Shown here: piece by piece, positions 16,582-25,811 of the stretch | How positions within the stretch are numbered: position 1 is the first letter of the stretch | How the letters are laid out: the number at the start of each line of letters is the position of its first letter | Assembly: GCA_020073185.1 (NCBI GenBank) | Contig: JAIQFT010000031.1 | Span: 1 to 55,000 of the forward strand | DNA: 55,000 bases | Direction of reading: 5' to 3' | Source of the DNA: Terriglobia bacterium | GTDB lineage: Bacteria > Acidobacteriota > Terriglobia > Terriglobales > Acidobacteriaceae | Made by a program: the position numbers and the translations under genes | The notes under the pieces: model-generated | What the model saw: only the letters and a program-made list of their open reading frames with translations | The model's database searches: none | What the model was told of the DNA's origin: nothing

Positions 16582-17214
16582 ATTGAAGATTGAGAACTCT
16601 AGGATTGGCTGCGGCGACGGCGAGAATCTTGAGCCGTGTTCCTAGCTGGTGTCATCAAGCATTTGGCTGAGCACGAAGCCAAATTGCGGTGCGAATTCGA
16701 GTTTCTGGCGAGCGAGCTGGTTAACCGGCAGGTAAATAACGCCTGCATTACGTTAACCACCCGCCCTCTTCCCTCGTTGTTAATGGAATCAACAACATCA
16801 GCACGGTATACCGTGGAAGTGGCACGGTAACCGTGGAAGGCCGTGGCCACGGACCAGCACCCTCCGTCATGTCCCGTGCGTCCCAACAAAACAAAGGAGT
16901 TGCGGGAGAGTATCTCGGGCCGTCCCGGGATGCTCTCAGGACTCTGGCGGAGGTTGTTCCAGACGGATCATGTTGTCAAAGAACTAACTGGGGCAACGAG
17001 ACACACCACCCTTTCTTACGCACTGAGCGCAGGCACAGGTTACCGGGTTGCGGGTGGTAGTGTCTGTGATATGGGCGGAAAAATTTGCGGGGGCAGAGTG
17101 GCGCGGGTTCCAGAATGAGAATGCCCCGGGGGCTTGTCGGAGAGGACGCAGGAGGGCAAGAACGCACACGCGAAAACCGCGTTGCATGGAGCACCCGGCG
17201 AAAACGGTGTCATG
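16582..17214. other. Stretch without a credible gene, holding repeat copies
   Basis: It contains the second copy of the 20-bp duplicate (16613-16632) and the second copy of the dispersed repeat (17036-17092). Short open frames have no ribosome site or domain. AT content is locally higher around 16640-16800. It leads directly into the first aspartyl protease fragment. Confidence 0.5.
17036..17092. repeat. Dispersed intergenic repeat, copy 2 of 2
   Basis: Matches 15461-15512 over CAGGTTA/CCGGGTTG, GTGTCTGTGAT, TGGGCGGAAAA and TTGCGGG. The two copies lie on either side of the DUF6159-like gene. Confidence 0.55.
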
Positions 17215-17398
17215 CTACCGGGGCGAGGGACACACGCCGGTGATCTTGGGAGAACCGGGGGATCAGGCGCTGTTGGGAGCGGTCACGCTGGAGATTTTAG
17301 GGCTGGTACTTCATCCCTTCAAACGCACGCTGGAACCGATGCGCATGACCCCGGCATCGTCGGGCGCGGAGCCAATGGAAATTCCCGTTCGATTCTGA
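17215..17398 (+). pseudogene. C-terminal fragment of a clan AA aspartyl protease (copy 1)
   Basis: The frame reads GHTPVILGEPGDQALLGAVT, then LEILGLVLHPFKRTLEPM. This corresponds to the C-terminal third of small retropepsin-like (clan AA) aspartic proteases found in bacteria, including the LLGA-hydrophobic signature. The N-terminal catalytic DTG region is absent. A second, more complete but frameshifted copy lies at 18593-18822, so the region contains two decayed members of the family. Confidence 0.6.
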
Positions 17399-17440
17399 CA
17401 TTCTATGAAGCAGATCCTCATAAAGAGCAGCATTGTCATG

Positions 17441-17650
17441 ATGAAATCCATAGTGGTTGCTCTGATGTCGCTAACTCTTACCGTGCCGAGCTTCGCCAAA
17501 CTCCACAAAGACCCCTATCCCGTTCCGTGCAGCCAGCTCTGGACCGCGGTCATGGATGCCCTCAAGACAACACGAAGGCCAGTGCGGTGGGCGCGCCTAC
17601 GCCCGGATGGGTCATCAATCGCACGGCCTCCGGCCGTTTCTCCGGGGATT
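17441..17650 (+). pseudogene. 5' fragment of a small secreted protein gene
   Basis: An ATG at 17441 begins MKSIVVALMSLTLTVPSFA, a clean signal peptide, then HKDPYPVPCSQLWTAVMDAL. After that point the frame degenerates into arginine-rich sequence, and a +1 shift near 17565 would give a more protein-like reading (DNTKASAVGAPTPGWV). The expected second half of this type of protein is found about 650 bases further on at 18304-18552, beyond a gene on the opposite strand. I infer a broken gene. Confidence 0.5.
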
Positions 17651-17676
17651 GTGTCCACAGCCGAGTCTACGCGCTG

Positions 17677-18126
17677 CTAATTTCCGCTGCCACTCTTCCG
17701 CGCTTCGTCGTCCTGGTACTCAATCTTGTGGCCGCTGCGCGCTTCCATGGCAGCGAGCGTTACGCGAACAATGTCCTTACCGAGCTCCAGCACCGCCGCC
17801 TGCTGCTGGCCGTTTTCGTCTTTGTAACCGATCGTCAGGAAATGCTTGCGCTTTTTCGCGATAACCCATCGGCTGACAATCCCGCCACGCCTGCCAACCT
17901 TCTGCCCATACTCGAGGCTCTCGATTCGATTGTAAGGAATCTGGAGTTTGCCCTGGCCGTAGTCAAACAGGAAAACCTTCTCGTCGCTGATGGATGAAAC
18001 TCCTTCTGCTTGCTCCTTGATTGAGCTGACAGTGCCTCCGACGTACATCGTCTTTTGGCCGTCCACTGCCCACAGAGTCGCAAAGCAAAAACACACGAAT
18101 AGGACAATTGAGAGGGATCGCTTCAT
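17677..18126 (-). CDS. Small secreted protein of unknown function
   Basis: 149 residues with GAGG 7 nt before the ATG. A signal peptide (about residues 1-22, ending in LWAVDG) is followed by a compact domain: MYVGGTVSSIKE, FLFDYGQGKLQIPYNRIESLEYGQK, a basic VIAKKRKHFLTIGY stretch and a charged C-terminus. The pattern (export signal, KLQIPYNRIESLEYGQ) resembles small acidobacterial envelope proteins without assigned function. It lies between the two halves of a broken secreted-protein gene on the other strand, so it may have arrived by insertion. Confidence 0.75.
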   Translation of the reverse strand: MKRSLSIVLFVCFCFATLWAVDGQKTMYVGGTVSSIKEQAEGVSSISDEKVFLFDYGQGKLQIPYNRIESLEYGQKVGRRGGIVSRWVIAKKRKHFLTIGYKDENGQQQAAVLELGKDIVRVTLAAMEARSGHKIEYQDDEARKSGSGN

Positions 18127-18303
18127 TATCGTGCCTCTTAGGAATTCGAAGTATTTGGGAGCAGATCGGATTATCTACCGGTTCTTGCTCTGTGTCATCT
18201 CACGCGGCAAGAATGTTCCCTAAATTCTAGGTTCGTTTCGGGAACGAGACGGGGCAGGTCTCGCGCTCCTTCCCGCTGAACTATGCCTACGCGGCCGGTC
18301 GCG
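18127..18303. other. Intergenic stretch
   Basis: Contains the upstream region of the minus-strand secreted protein and degenerate sequence reading GQVSRSFPLNYAYAAGRAQN in one plus-strand frame, which may be further debris of the split gene. No functional element is clear. Confidence 0.4.
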
Positions 18304-18552
18304 CACAAAATGGCGTCTGACAGCACGGAAATGACCGCTACCTACAACATTACCGGAGCGGTTACCCAGCGAACCAACTCCGTGCTTCTAAGGTCCCAGG
18401 GTACCGGCTGCGAGATGCAAACCCAGTCGAGTTTCAGTTCATTGCACCACAACGATGCGGGTGATTTTAAGAAGCGCGTGGAAGAGTCCCTGGCCAAGCT
18501 GAAGGCGTCGAAGCCTTCCGAGCCCGCTAAATCGGCGGACCCAACCAAGTGA
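18304..18552 (+). pseudogene. 3' fragment of a small secreted protein gene
   Basis: The frame reads DSTEMTATYNITGAV, QRTNSVLL, GTGCEMQ, HHNDAGDFKKRVEESLAKLK and a KPSEPAK tail. This resembles the C-terminal two-thirds of small secreted acidobacterial proteins whose N-terminus looks like the fragment at 17441-17650. No signal peptide or ribosome site is present here. Together the two pieces suggest one ancestral gene split by rearrangement; they could also come from two paralogues. Confidence 0.5.
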
Positions 18553-18592
18553 TTTTGCCAGGTCGGCACATGGTTCCCGCACGGCCGGCGGT

Positions 18593-18822
18593 TTGCCATG
18601 CTTTGCGCCCAAGCGCAAGTTCGCGCTGGCTAATGGCACCACGATTGAGCGCGCCGTCTCGGAGGTTCATCTCCGGTTGCCCGGAGGCGAGAGACACACG
18701 CCGGTCATCTTGGGAGAGCCGGGTGACCAGGCGTTGCTGGGAGCGGTGACGCTGGAGATCTTAGGTTCTTCATCCATTCAAACGGACGCTGGAGCCGATG
18801 CGCATGCTCCTCGCCTGATAGG
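18593..18822 (+). pseudogene. Frameshifted clan AA aspartyl protease fragment (copy 2)
   Basis: The frame contains KRKFALANGTTIERAVSEVH, LRLPGGERHTPVILGEPGDQ and LLGAVTLEILG, the middle and C-terminal parts of a clan AA aspartic protease. After EILG a small deletion relative to copy 1 (about 18775) shifts the frame; the continuation LHPFKRTLEPMRMLLA then a stop is found in another frame. The catalytic N-terminal DTG part is missing. Copies 1 and 2 are close relatives at the DNA level, so they reflect duplication followed by decay. Confidence 0.65.
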
Positions 18823-18851
18823 TATTTTGTCGCAGAGGACGCAGAGGAAGT

Positions 18852-18882
18852 CCCCACCCAACGAAAACAGTGTTGGGTGGGG
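18852..18882. repeat. Palindromic element family A, intergenic copy
   Basis: CCCCACCCAAC and GTTGGGTGGGG form a perfect 11-bp inverted repeat around a 9-nt loop. No T-run follows, so it is not a standard terminator. The CCCCACCC...GGGTGGGG ends match the palindromes found inside polA and the M28 peptidase gene. Confidence 0.65.
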
Positions 18883-18925
18883 CACCGGCAATTCGCGATA
18901 CACTGACACCCACAGCGCTTGACTC

Positions 18926-19342
18926 ATGGCCGATCGGGTCGATAAACGGAAAAGAAGCTGGATGATGTCGCGTGTACGCGGCACCGATACGCATCCTGAA
19001 ATGATTGTCCGCTCGTTCCTGCACACCTATGGGTTTAGGTACTGTCTCCACGTGGCATCTTTGCCCGGCAAACCGGACATCGTCCTGCGCCGGTTCCGCA
19101 CGGTAGTGTTCGTCAACGGGTGCTTTTGGCATCACCATCAGCACTGCAAACGCTCGCAACTCCCCGCGAGTAATGCACAGTTCTGGAAAACGAAGATCAT
19201 GCGCAATTCCGCGCGCGATCAAGCGAACGTCCGTGCTCTTCGGAAACTCGGCTGGAAGGTAGTGGTTGTTTGGGAGTGTGCGACCCGGGATTCTGCGCGT
19301 CTGAAGAAGGCGGTAGGACCTTTACTCCGCATGCGCCGGTAA
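18926..19342 (+). CDS. vsr: Very short patch repair endonuclease (Vsr)
   Basis: 138 residues. Diagnostic blocks: RSWMMSRVRGTDTHPE at the N-terminus, GFRYCLHVASLPGKPDIVL with the catalytic Asp in KPD, then VFVNGCFWHHHQHC and the zinc-site residues, ending with RALRKLGWKVVVVWEC. Vsr nicks next to T:G mismatches that arise when 5-methylcytosine deaminates, so it protects the sites of a partner C5-methyltransferase. The next gene, 25 nt downstream, is such a methyltransferase. Some Vsr homologues act as restriction nucleases, so a restriction role is an alternative. Confidence 0.93.
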   Translation: MADRVDKRKRSWMMSRVRGTDTHPEMIVRSFLHTYGFRYCLHVASLPGKPDIVLRRFRTVVFVNGCFWHHHQHCKRSQLPASNAQFWKTKIMRNSARDQANVRALRKLGWKVVVVWECATRDSARLKKAVGPLLRMRR

Positions 19343-19367
19343 TTCTCGGGTCGAGGAAGTACTACTA

Positions 19368-20417
19368 ATGAAGCGGATAGCCAGCGGAACTAGCAGGAGA
19401 CTTACCGCTATCGATGTGTTCGCAGGCTGCGGCGGTGTTTCAGAGGGACTGCGGCGGGCTGGGTTCCGCGTCTTGGCTGCGATCGAGAACGACGCGCTTG
19501 CGGCTGAAACCTACCGATCAAATCACCCCACTACGCACCTGTACGAAAAGGACGTGCGGAGCGTCAAGGCTGCACCCCTGATGCGACGCCTGCGCCTTAG
19601 GCGCGGCAGGTTGGACCTGTTGGCCGGATGTCCTCCATGTCAGGGGTTTTCATCGCTTAAGCGGCTCAACGGGGGACGCCGAGTGGTCGACCCCGCGCAG
19701 AAGGACTTGCTCTTTGAGATGGTACGCTTTGCGCGTGCAATGCGACCGAAAACGGTGATGCTAGAGAACGTTCCCGGCCTAGCGGACGACAAGCGGTGGA
19801 TAGATTTCATGACCGATCTTCGGATGCTCGGCTACCGTTGCGATTACCGTGTGCTTGACGCTGCGGATTTTGCCGTCCCACAGCGCAGAAGCCGGCTAAT
19901 TCTGCTGGCCAGCCGGATCGGACGTGTGCCGTTTGCACGGCATGCGAAATTTGTTCGTACTGTGCGAGAAGCGATTGGCAACCTTCCTTGTCCCGGCGAT
20001 TCCGGAGATCCGTTGCATGACTTGCCTGAGCGTCGAAGTCCTGGTATCCGCCGGTTGATCCAGAAGATCCCGCACGATGGCGGAAGTCGCACGGAACTTG
20101 GAGCGCGTTATCAGCTGCCGTGTCACAAGAAATGCGACGGTTTCAAAGATATCTATGGCCGCATGAGGTGGGATGAAGTAGCGCCCACCATCACGGGCGG
20201 ATGTGTGAACCCGTCAAAGGGGCGCTTCTTGCATCCGGAGCAGAACCGCGCGATAACATTAAGAGAGGCCGCGCTCCTCCAGTCTTTCCCAAGGCGATAC
20301 CGGTTCGTCCTTTCGGAAGGGAAACACGGGGCAGCGGTGCTCATCGGGAACGCCTTCCCCCCGGAATTCGTTAGAAGAAACGCAGTGCCGATCGCAAGAA
20401 CACTGCGCGGCTATTAG
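19368..20417 (+). CDS. C5 cytosine-specific DNA methyltransferase
   Basis: 349 residues with the ordered C5-MTase motifs: motif I DVFAGCGGVSEGL, motif IV AGCPPCQGFSS with the catalytic Cys, motif VI MLENVPGL, motif VIII QRRSRLILLAS, a target recognition region (about 195-275), and motifs IX-X (RAITLREAALLQSFP, LIGNAFPP). It converts cytosine to 5-methylcytosine in a site that cannot be read from sequence. It follows vsr closely, so the two probably form one operon. Its stop overlaps by 4 bp the stop of the convergent helicase-nuclease gene. No dedicated restriction endonuclease other than Vsr is seen beside it. Confidence 0.93.
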   Translation: MKRIASGTSRRLTAIDVFAGCGGVSEGLRRAGFRVLAAIENDALAAETYRSNHPTTHLYEKDVRSVKAAPLMRRLRLRRGRLDLLAGCPPCQGFSSLKRLNGGRRVVDPAQKDLLFEMVRFARAMRPKTVMLENVPGLADDKRWIDFMTDLRMLGYRCDYRVLDAADFAVPQRRSRLILLASRIGRVPFARHAKFVRTVREAIGNLPCPGDSGDPLHDLPERRSPGIRRLIQKIPHDGGSRTELGARYQLPCHKKCDGFKDIYGRMRWDEVAPTITGGCVNPSKGRFLHPEQNRAITLREAALLQSFPRRYRFVLSEGKHGAAVLIGNAFPPEFVRRNAVPIARTLRGY

Positions 20418-23346
20418 GGGTTCTGCCGCGCAGCTCCTGCTGCTGGCTCGAACTGCCGGAACGCCAACACCATCTTCTGACCGTTCGGCGTGTAAATTGC
20501 CGGAGGCAGCACCGGGGTTGCAAACTCCTGCGGGGCGGCTGGGCAAATGGAACGGAAGTCACAGTCGGCACATTTCGCCCGATGAGGTCGCATCGGGAAG
20601 TCACCAGCTAGAATGCGCTCGACTGCCCACTCGACGTTCTGGGTGCCGGCAGCCTGCGCTTGGTCGTCCACCGGAACGTTAACCCGCTGATTGTCCTTCA
20701 ACAGGTGCACAGCTCCCGTACCAGCGTTCTCGCCCAGAACCTCGCGGGATGCTTTCGCATAAAGCTGCACTTGCAGCGACAGATCCGTCCACTCCAGTTC
20801 CGTGTTTTGCTCGGGAGTATCTCCGCCTTCCATCGCTTTGAAATCGACTACCGTGGCTTCGATTATGTTGTTAGCGTCATCGACCTGTAGAAGGAGGTCA
20901 ATGGCGCCGGAGATCACCGCATTGGTGACCGGAATCTCGAATGTGGCCTCAACCTGCCGCTTCCTCGAAAAGTCCTGACCGTAATCAGCGGCGTAGTTGC
21001 GCACGATCTCAGCGGCCTTGGCGCGCGCGCGCTCGTAGGGTCCGGGTTTGTTGACAGGATCGCGGCTCTGGCCCACATGTTTGAGGTGGAAGGTGTCGCG
21101 CGCAAGTTCCTCGGCCTCGTCACCCGTGGGTGCGGCGTTGGGGAACTCGGTATGGAGCTTGCCCACGGCTGTATGCACCGTCTTGCCGAAGCCGAACATC
21201 TCGGGAATAGGCGGGCTGAAGCCGAACACATTCCTGTACTGATAATCGCGGGGGCAACGCAGGTACGACTTGATTTCAGAGTAGCTCGTGGGCATGACCG
21301 TCTCGTCGATGCGGCGAACCCGAGGCCGCGGCGTGAGCCCAGCAGGCAGGGTCGTGGCATCGGTTGAGAGTTCCGGATGTTGCAGTCTAAGCGCGAACCG
21401 CGACTGGCGACGCTGGCGGGCGCCGCCAGGAAGCGATTCGCAACCTGTCACATACAGATAACGTTCGGCACGGGTCAGCGCGGTGTAAAACAGGCGCACC
21501 TCTTCGACAGGGGTTGATTGGTATGCACCGCGATTGAGTGCATCTTGCATGACGCCGGCCGGAAGCCAGCCGCGGTACGTCCGCCGGTCCCCGGGGAAGC
21601 GTGACGCTTCGACATCGACAACGAACACTACGGGGAATTCCAAACCTTTAACGCGATGAACGGTGGAAACCGTCACGGCATCGGGCCGGCGCAGTACTTC
21701 TTCCGTGCCGGAGTCGTAGCCAGTTTCCGCTACGTTTTGTAGGAAATTGAGGATGTCGCGGAATCGACCGAGAGAGTCAATGCTCAGGTAGACGGTTTCG
21801 ACGTCCTGAAGAATGCGGCTGAAAACGCCCAAGTCCTGCATTGTTCCCGAATCAAAGTTTGTCCGGTCGATCCCAAACGCGTTCAGGAGATCGTAAAGGA
21901 GTTGCTGAGGGAAAAGACGCTGGCGTGCACCGCCACGTGGGGCATGTATTCGGCGGCCCCAATCGGACAGCACGGCTGCAAACCGATCAAAGTTCGCGTT
22001 TGGAAACGCAGCTACGGCACTTGCATTGAAATACGCGAGGGCGGTGTTCCTGTCGGGGGAGCCATTGCGTAGCAGCTCAAAAGCGTCCCGGACCACGACA
22101 ACCTGCGGGCGATCGAAGATGCCCGCTCCAGAGTCCAGGCTATAAGCGATGTCATTTGCCGTGAGCAATGACGTAAATGGTCCGTGCCGGCGCGATCCGT
22201 CCTGTTCTTCCCCGCGCGTCGAGCGCATCAAGATCGCGAAATCAGCTCGCGTGAGTCCGCGAACGGTGCCGTCCTTCTCCACGTATTCGGTCCCGAGAAG
22301 AGCCAGTATGCGGCGCACTACCCACTCGGCTTCATCGGAACGGTTGTCGAACCAGAGCTTGCGCAGGTCGCGCGGTCCCGGTATGTCGTCTGCGTCCGGA
22401 TTCTTTACAATCCTTGCAGCGCCCAGTTCTGCCGCGACAAACTGGTCAGCCGCCACGACGATAGCCCGCGTGCTGCGGAAATTCTTTGGCAGCGGTGGGA
22501 CGCGCAACCTGGATGACGTTGGGCGAAGGTGAGGATGTTGCCGACGTCCGCTCCGCGCCACGCGTAAACGGCTTGGTCATCATCGCCAACAACAAACAGA
22601 GTCTGAGCGCGCCGCCGGAGTTGTTGCACCAGGCGTTCCTGTGACGGGTTGACGTCCTGATACTCATCGACGAAGAGATGCCGCAGTTCAGTTACAGCTC
22701 GGTTAGCCGCCGGGTCATCGCGCTCCAGCGCATCTACGACCAGCCGGATCATCAAAGAAAAATCGATAAACTGATCCGCGTTCAGGCGATCGCGGATGTT
22801 GCCCAGCACGCGACCAACCAACGGGTCTGCCGCGGCGACATCCTCAATCCGGATAACCTCGTCGTTGACGATCTTCCACGCCTCGGCCACCTCTTTGATG
22901 GTGGCGAAGTACCTGGCGCCTTGCGATTGCTGAAGCGCGTTCAGTTCCAACTGGTAGAACCGCGAAATCAAATACAGCTTCAGTCGGTTCTCGTCGAGAA
23001 CATCGAACTGCCGGTATCGCGCGTCCATCTGCCCGAGAATGTTTTGGCAATACGAATGGATGGTGCCGATGTACATCGCGCCGAGGACTGTAGGATCGAA
23101 ACCGGCCGCCTCCAATGCTCGCGCGACCTGGAGCTTCATGGACTCGGCTGCCTTGTCGGTGAACGTGAATGCAACGATGCTGGCAGGCGGGACACCTTCT
23201 GCCACGAGCCGAGCAACACGAAACGCGGTCGTACGTGTCTTGCCGGATCCAGCGCATGCGAGCGCAAGGACCTCGGCGGCGGGATCCACTGCGGTGGCAT
23301 ATTGTTCGGGGGTCAGGCGGCCACGGAGAAGGTCATCAATGGGCAT
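20414..23346 (-). pseudogene. UvrD/AddA-like helicase fused to a PD-(D/E)XK Fe-S nuclease, with one frameshift
   Basis: The 5' part (from an ATG at 23346) has the Walker A loop ACAGSGKTRTT, AFTFTDKAA, Walker B LFVDEYQDVNPSQE and GDDDQAVYAWRGAD. Near 22503 the frame must change by one base; the other frame continues directly with PLPKNFRSTRAIV (motif IV), STVHRVKGLEFPVVFVVDVE (motif V) and FYTALTRAERYLYVTG (motif VI). The C-terminal part is a RecB-type nuclease: SYLRCPRDYQYRN, GAIDLLL...VVDFKA, QVQLYAKA, and CADCDFRSICP, which with the earlier Cys forms a Cas4/AddB-like 4Fe-4S site. Together about 980 residues. The shift lies at TTGCGCG (a missing C would restore it), so it may be a sequence error or a real lesion. 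Confidence 0.85.
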
Positions 23347-23442
23347 GAGGGACTCAACGGCAGATAACAAAAAATGAGTTGCTCAATTCTATATCCAATG
23401 ACCGCGCGGATTGCATAATTGGTAAGTAGATCTAGTAAGCCC

Positions 23443-25551
23443 TTATTCCTGCACGCTCACCACCTGCAACACTTCCTCGACCGAAGTATCGCCGTTGAGC
23501 AGCAGCAGGCCCGCGTATTTCTTCAGGTCGAGCATGCCGTGGCGAATCGCGGTGGCGTGGATTTCCTCGGAGCGCGCGCCTTTGGCGATCATGGCGCGCA
23601 ATTCGGCGTTCATCTTCATTACCTCGTAGATGCCGATGCGGCCCTTGATGCCCTTGCCGCCGCAAGCATCGCAACCACGGCCTTTGAAGACCTTGGAGCC
23701 GCGCGGCAAGCCCATGTAATCGCAGGTCACGTCTTCGGCGACGTACTGTTCCCTGCATTGCTTGCACAGGCGCCGCGCCAGGCGCTGCGCCATCACGCCG
23801 ATGGTGGAGGAAGACACCAGGAAGGGTTCGATGCCCATTTCGTTGAGGCGGGTGAAGGCTCCCGCGGCGGAGTTGGTGTGCAGCGTGGTGAAGACGAGGT
23901 GTCCGGTGAGCGCGGCTTCGACGGCGATGTGCGCGGTTTCCTTGTCGCGGGTTTCGCCGACCAGGATGACGTCAGGATCCTGGCGGAGGAAGGCGCGCAG
24001 AATGCGGGCAAAGTCGAGGCCGATATCGCTGTTGGCCTGAATCTGGTTGACGCCGGCAAGATCGTACTCGATGGGATCTTCGGCGGTGGAAATGTTCATG
24101 CCCGGATCGTTGATCTCGGCGAGCGCGGAATACAGCGTGGTTGTCTTGCCCGAGCCGGTCGGTCCGGTAACGTACATGATCCCATACGCCAGATTGATCA
24201 GTTCGCGCACCAGCTTGAGCGTGGGCTCGTGCGAAATGAGTTTGTCCAGTCCCAGCATGGTGTTGGACTTGTCGAGGATGCGGAGGCAGACCTTTTCGCC
24301 CCACTTGCCGGGAAGGGTGGAAACGCGGAAGTCGATGGGCTTGCCTTCCATGTTGACGGAGATGCGGCCGTCCTGGGGCAGGCGCTTCTCGCTGATATCG
24401 AGCTTGGAGATGATCTTCAGGCGCGAGATGAGGCCGAGCTGCACTTTCTTGGGCAGATTCTGGATGGTCTGAAGGACCCCGTCAATGCGGTAGCGGATGA
24501 CGACGTCTTTCTCCATGGGCTCGACGTGGATGTCGCTGGCGCCCTTCTTGATGGCGAGACCGAGAATGGAGTTGGCGAGGCGGATGATGGGCGCGTCCTC
24601 GCTAGCCGACATCAGGTCCTGCTTGGATTCGCTGGCGGCTTTATCTTCGGAGACCTGGATGTCGCGGATGATGTCGGACTGAAGCATGTCCATCATCGAT
24701 TCCGTGGAAGAGGGCGCTGCCGTGGTCACCGCGGCGACTGCGCCCGGTTTGGCAGCCTCCTCTCCCTTCTTCATGAGCTGGTTGTAGGTGGTGCTCATGA
24801 ACTTGCGGAAGTCCTCTTCGGTGGTAACCACGGGCTCGATCATGACGCCCTTGATGATGCGGCGGATGTCGTCTAGGGCAATGATGTTGTTGGGATTGAC
24901 CATCGCCAGGGAGAGACGGTTATTGATGAAGGCGACCGGTATGACCTTGTGCTGCACCATCATGGGCTGAGGGAGCAGCGCGAGCACGCGGGCGTCGAAC
25001 TGCATTTTGGCCAGGTTGATGAACTCGATGCCGACCTGTTGGCTGACGGCTTCCACCCGCTCGGCGAGCACGGTGGTAAGGGCCAGGCCGATCTTGGGGT
25101 ACTGCAACAGCAGGTCGTGGAAATCGGCCTGCTCGAGCACGGCGCAAGTGGTGGGCTGGACCGAGGTCACGGTGGCGGTGCGGGGCTTTCCGGTGAGCAG
25201 CGCCATTTCGCCGAAGTTCTGGCTCGGACCCATTTCGGTGAGGAGGAAGTCGATGCCGGTGTGCGGGTCCTTCTTGCGGACCTCGACCAGGCCGGCGGTG
25301 ACGAAGAACATGGAAGTGCCCGGTGCGCCTTCGCGGACGATGATCTGGTGGGGCGGGAAATCGCGGCGCCGCATGCGCTTGACGACCTGCTGGCAATCGT
25401 CGACGGAGAGGGCGCTGAAGAGCTTGATGCGCTGCAGGAAGTGCTGCGGCTCGGCAGCGGGCTTGGCGCCCTGGGCGGGATCACGCGAAGCGGCAACAGC
25501 GGCGTCGTCGCCGCTGGCGGGAATTCCCGCGTTTGCCGGGACAAACGACAT
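23443..25551 (-). CDS. PilB/GspE-type secretion ATPase with N-terminal cyclic-nucleotide-binding domain
   Basis: 702 residues from the ATG at 25551 (AGGAG upstream). Residues about 35-160 form a cNMP-binding fold (LFSALSVDD, GTSMFFVTAGLVEV, FGEMALLTGKPRTATV). A GspE N-terminal-like domain follows (about 165-260), then the ATPase with GPTGSGKTTTLYSAL (Walker A), the Asp box, LRQDPDVILVGETRD (Walker B), the His box GHLVFTTLHTN and a tetracysteine zinc site (CKQC ... CDACGG). Such ATPases drive type IV pilus extension or type II secretion. The cNMP domain suggests second-messenger control, and a GAF-HD-GYP gene lies divergently next door. No pilin or pilC genes are in the window. Confidence 0.9.
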   Translation of the reverse strand: MSFVPANAGIPASGDDAAVAASRDPAQGAKPAAEPQHFLQRIKLFSALSVDDCQQVVKRMRRRDFPPHQIIVREGAPGTSMFFVTAGLVEVRKKDPHTGIDFLLTEMGPSQNFGEMALLTGKPRTATVTSVQPTTCAVLEQADFHDLLLQYPKIGLALTTVLAERVEAVSQQVGIEFINLAKMQFDARVLALLPQPMMVQHKVIPVAFINNRLSLAMVNPNNIIALDDIRRIIKGVMIEPVVTTEEDFRKFMSTTYNQLMKKGEEAAKPGAVAAVTTAAPSSTESMMDMLQSDIIRDIQVSEDKAASESKQDLMSASEDAPIIRLANSILGLAIKKGASDIHVEPMEKDVVIRYRIDGVLQTIQNLPKKVQLGLISRLKIISKLDISEKRLPQDGRISVNMEGKPIDFRVSTLPGKWGEKVCLRILDKSNTMLGLDKLISHEPTLKLVRELINLAYGIMYVTGPTGSGKTTTLYSALAEINDPGMNISTAEDPIEYDLAGVNQIQANSDIGLDFARILRAFLRQDPDVILVGETRDKETAHIAVEAALTGHLVFTTLHTNSAAGAFTRLNEMGIEPFLVSSSTIGVMAQRLARRLCKQCREQYVAEDVTCDYMGLPRGSKVFKGRGCDACGGKGIKGRIGIYEVMKMNAELRAMIAKGARSEEIHATAIRHGMLDLKKYAGLLLLNGDTSVEEVLQVVSVQE

Positions 25552-25811
25552 GGCTGTTCTCCTAGCACGGAGGTGGCAAGCAGCGCGCCGCAATGCTGGC
25601 AGCTCGGCAGCCTCCGCTAAACAATGCCGGGGGAAGGAGAGGGATTATACATCAAGTACTCGGAGAGGCTTGCTGACAGAGCGGGTCCGGCGCACGGGCT
25701 AGTTCAGTGGCCGGGCGCGGTAACGGTTCATTTTCCCAGGTCTTTGAGCTATAGTGGCGACGCTGGGGAGCAGCGCGTGCGCGGAGGTTTGCGCGCCCAG
25801 GCTGGCCTTAT

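Noticed and set aside
18826-18848. CGCAGAGGACGCAGAGG direct repeat as a CRISPR or tandem array
   Set aside because: Only two imperfect units and no spacers; it resembles dispersed purine-rich repeats.
20414-23346. Programmed frameshift in the helicase-nuclease gene
   Set aside because: No slippery heptamer or downstream structure was evident at the shift point; a one-base deletion or sequence error is simpler.
23419-24876. Long open frame antisense to the cNMP-GspE gene (about 485 codons)
   Set aside because: Shadow frame: low-complexity composition and no recognised motif, opposite a clear secretion ATPase.
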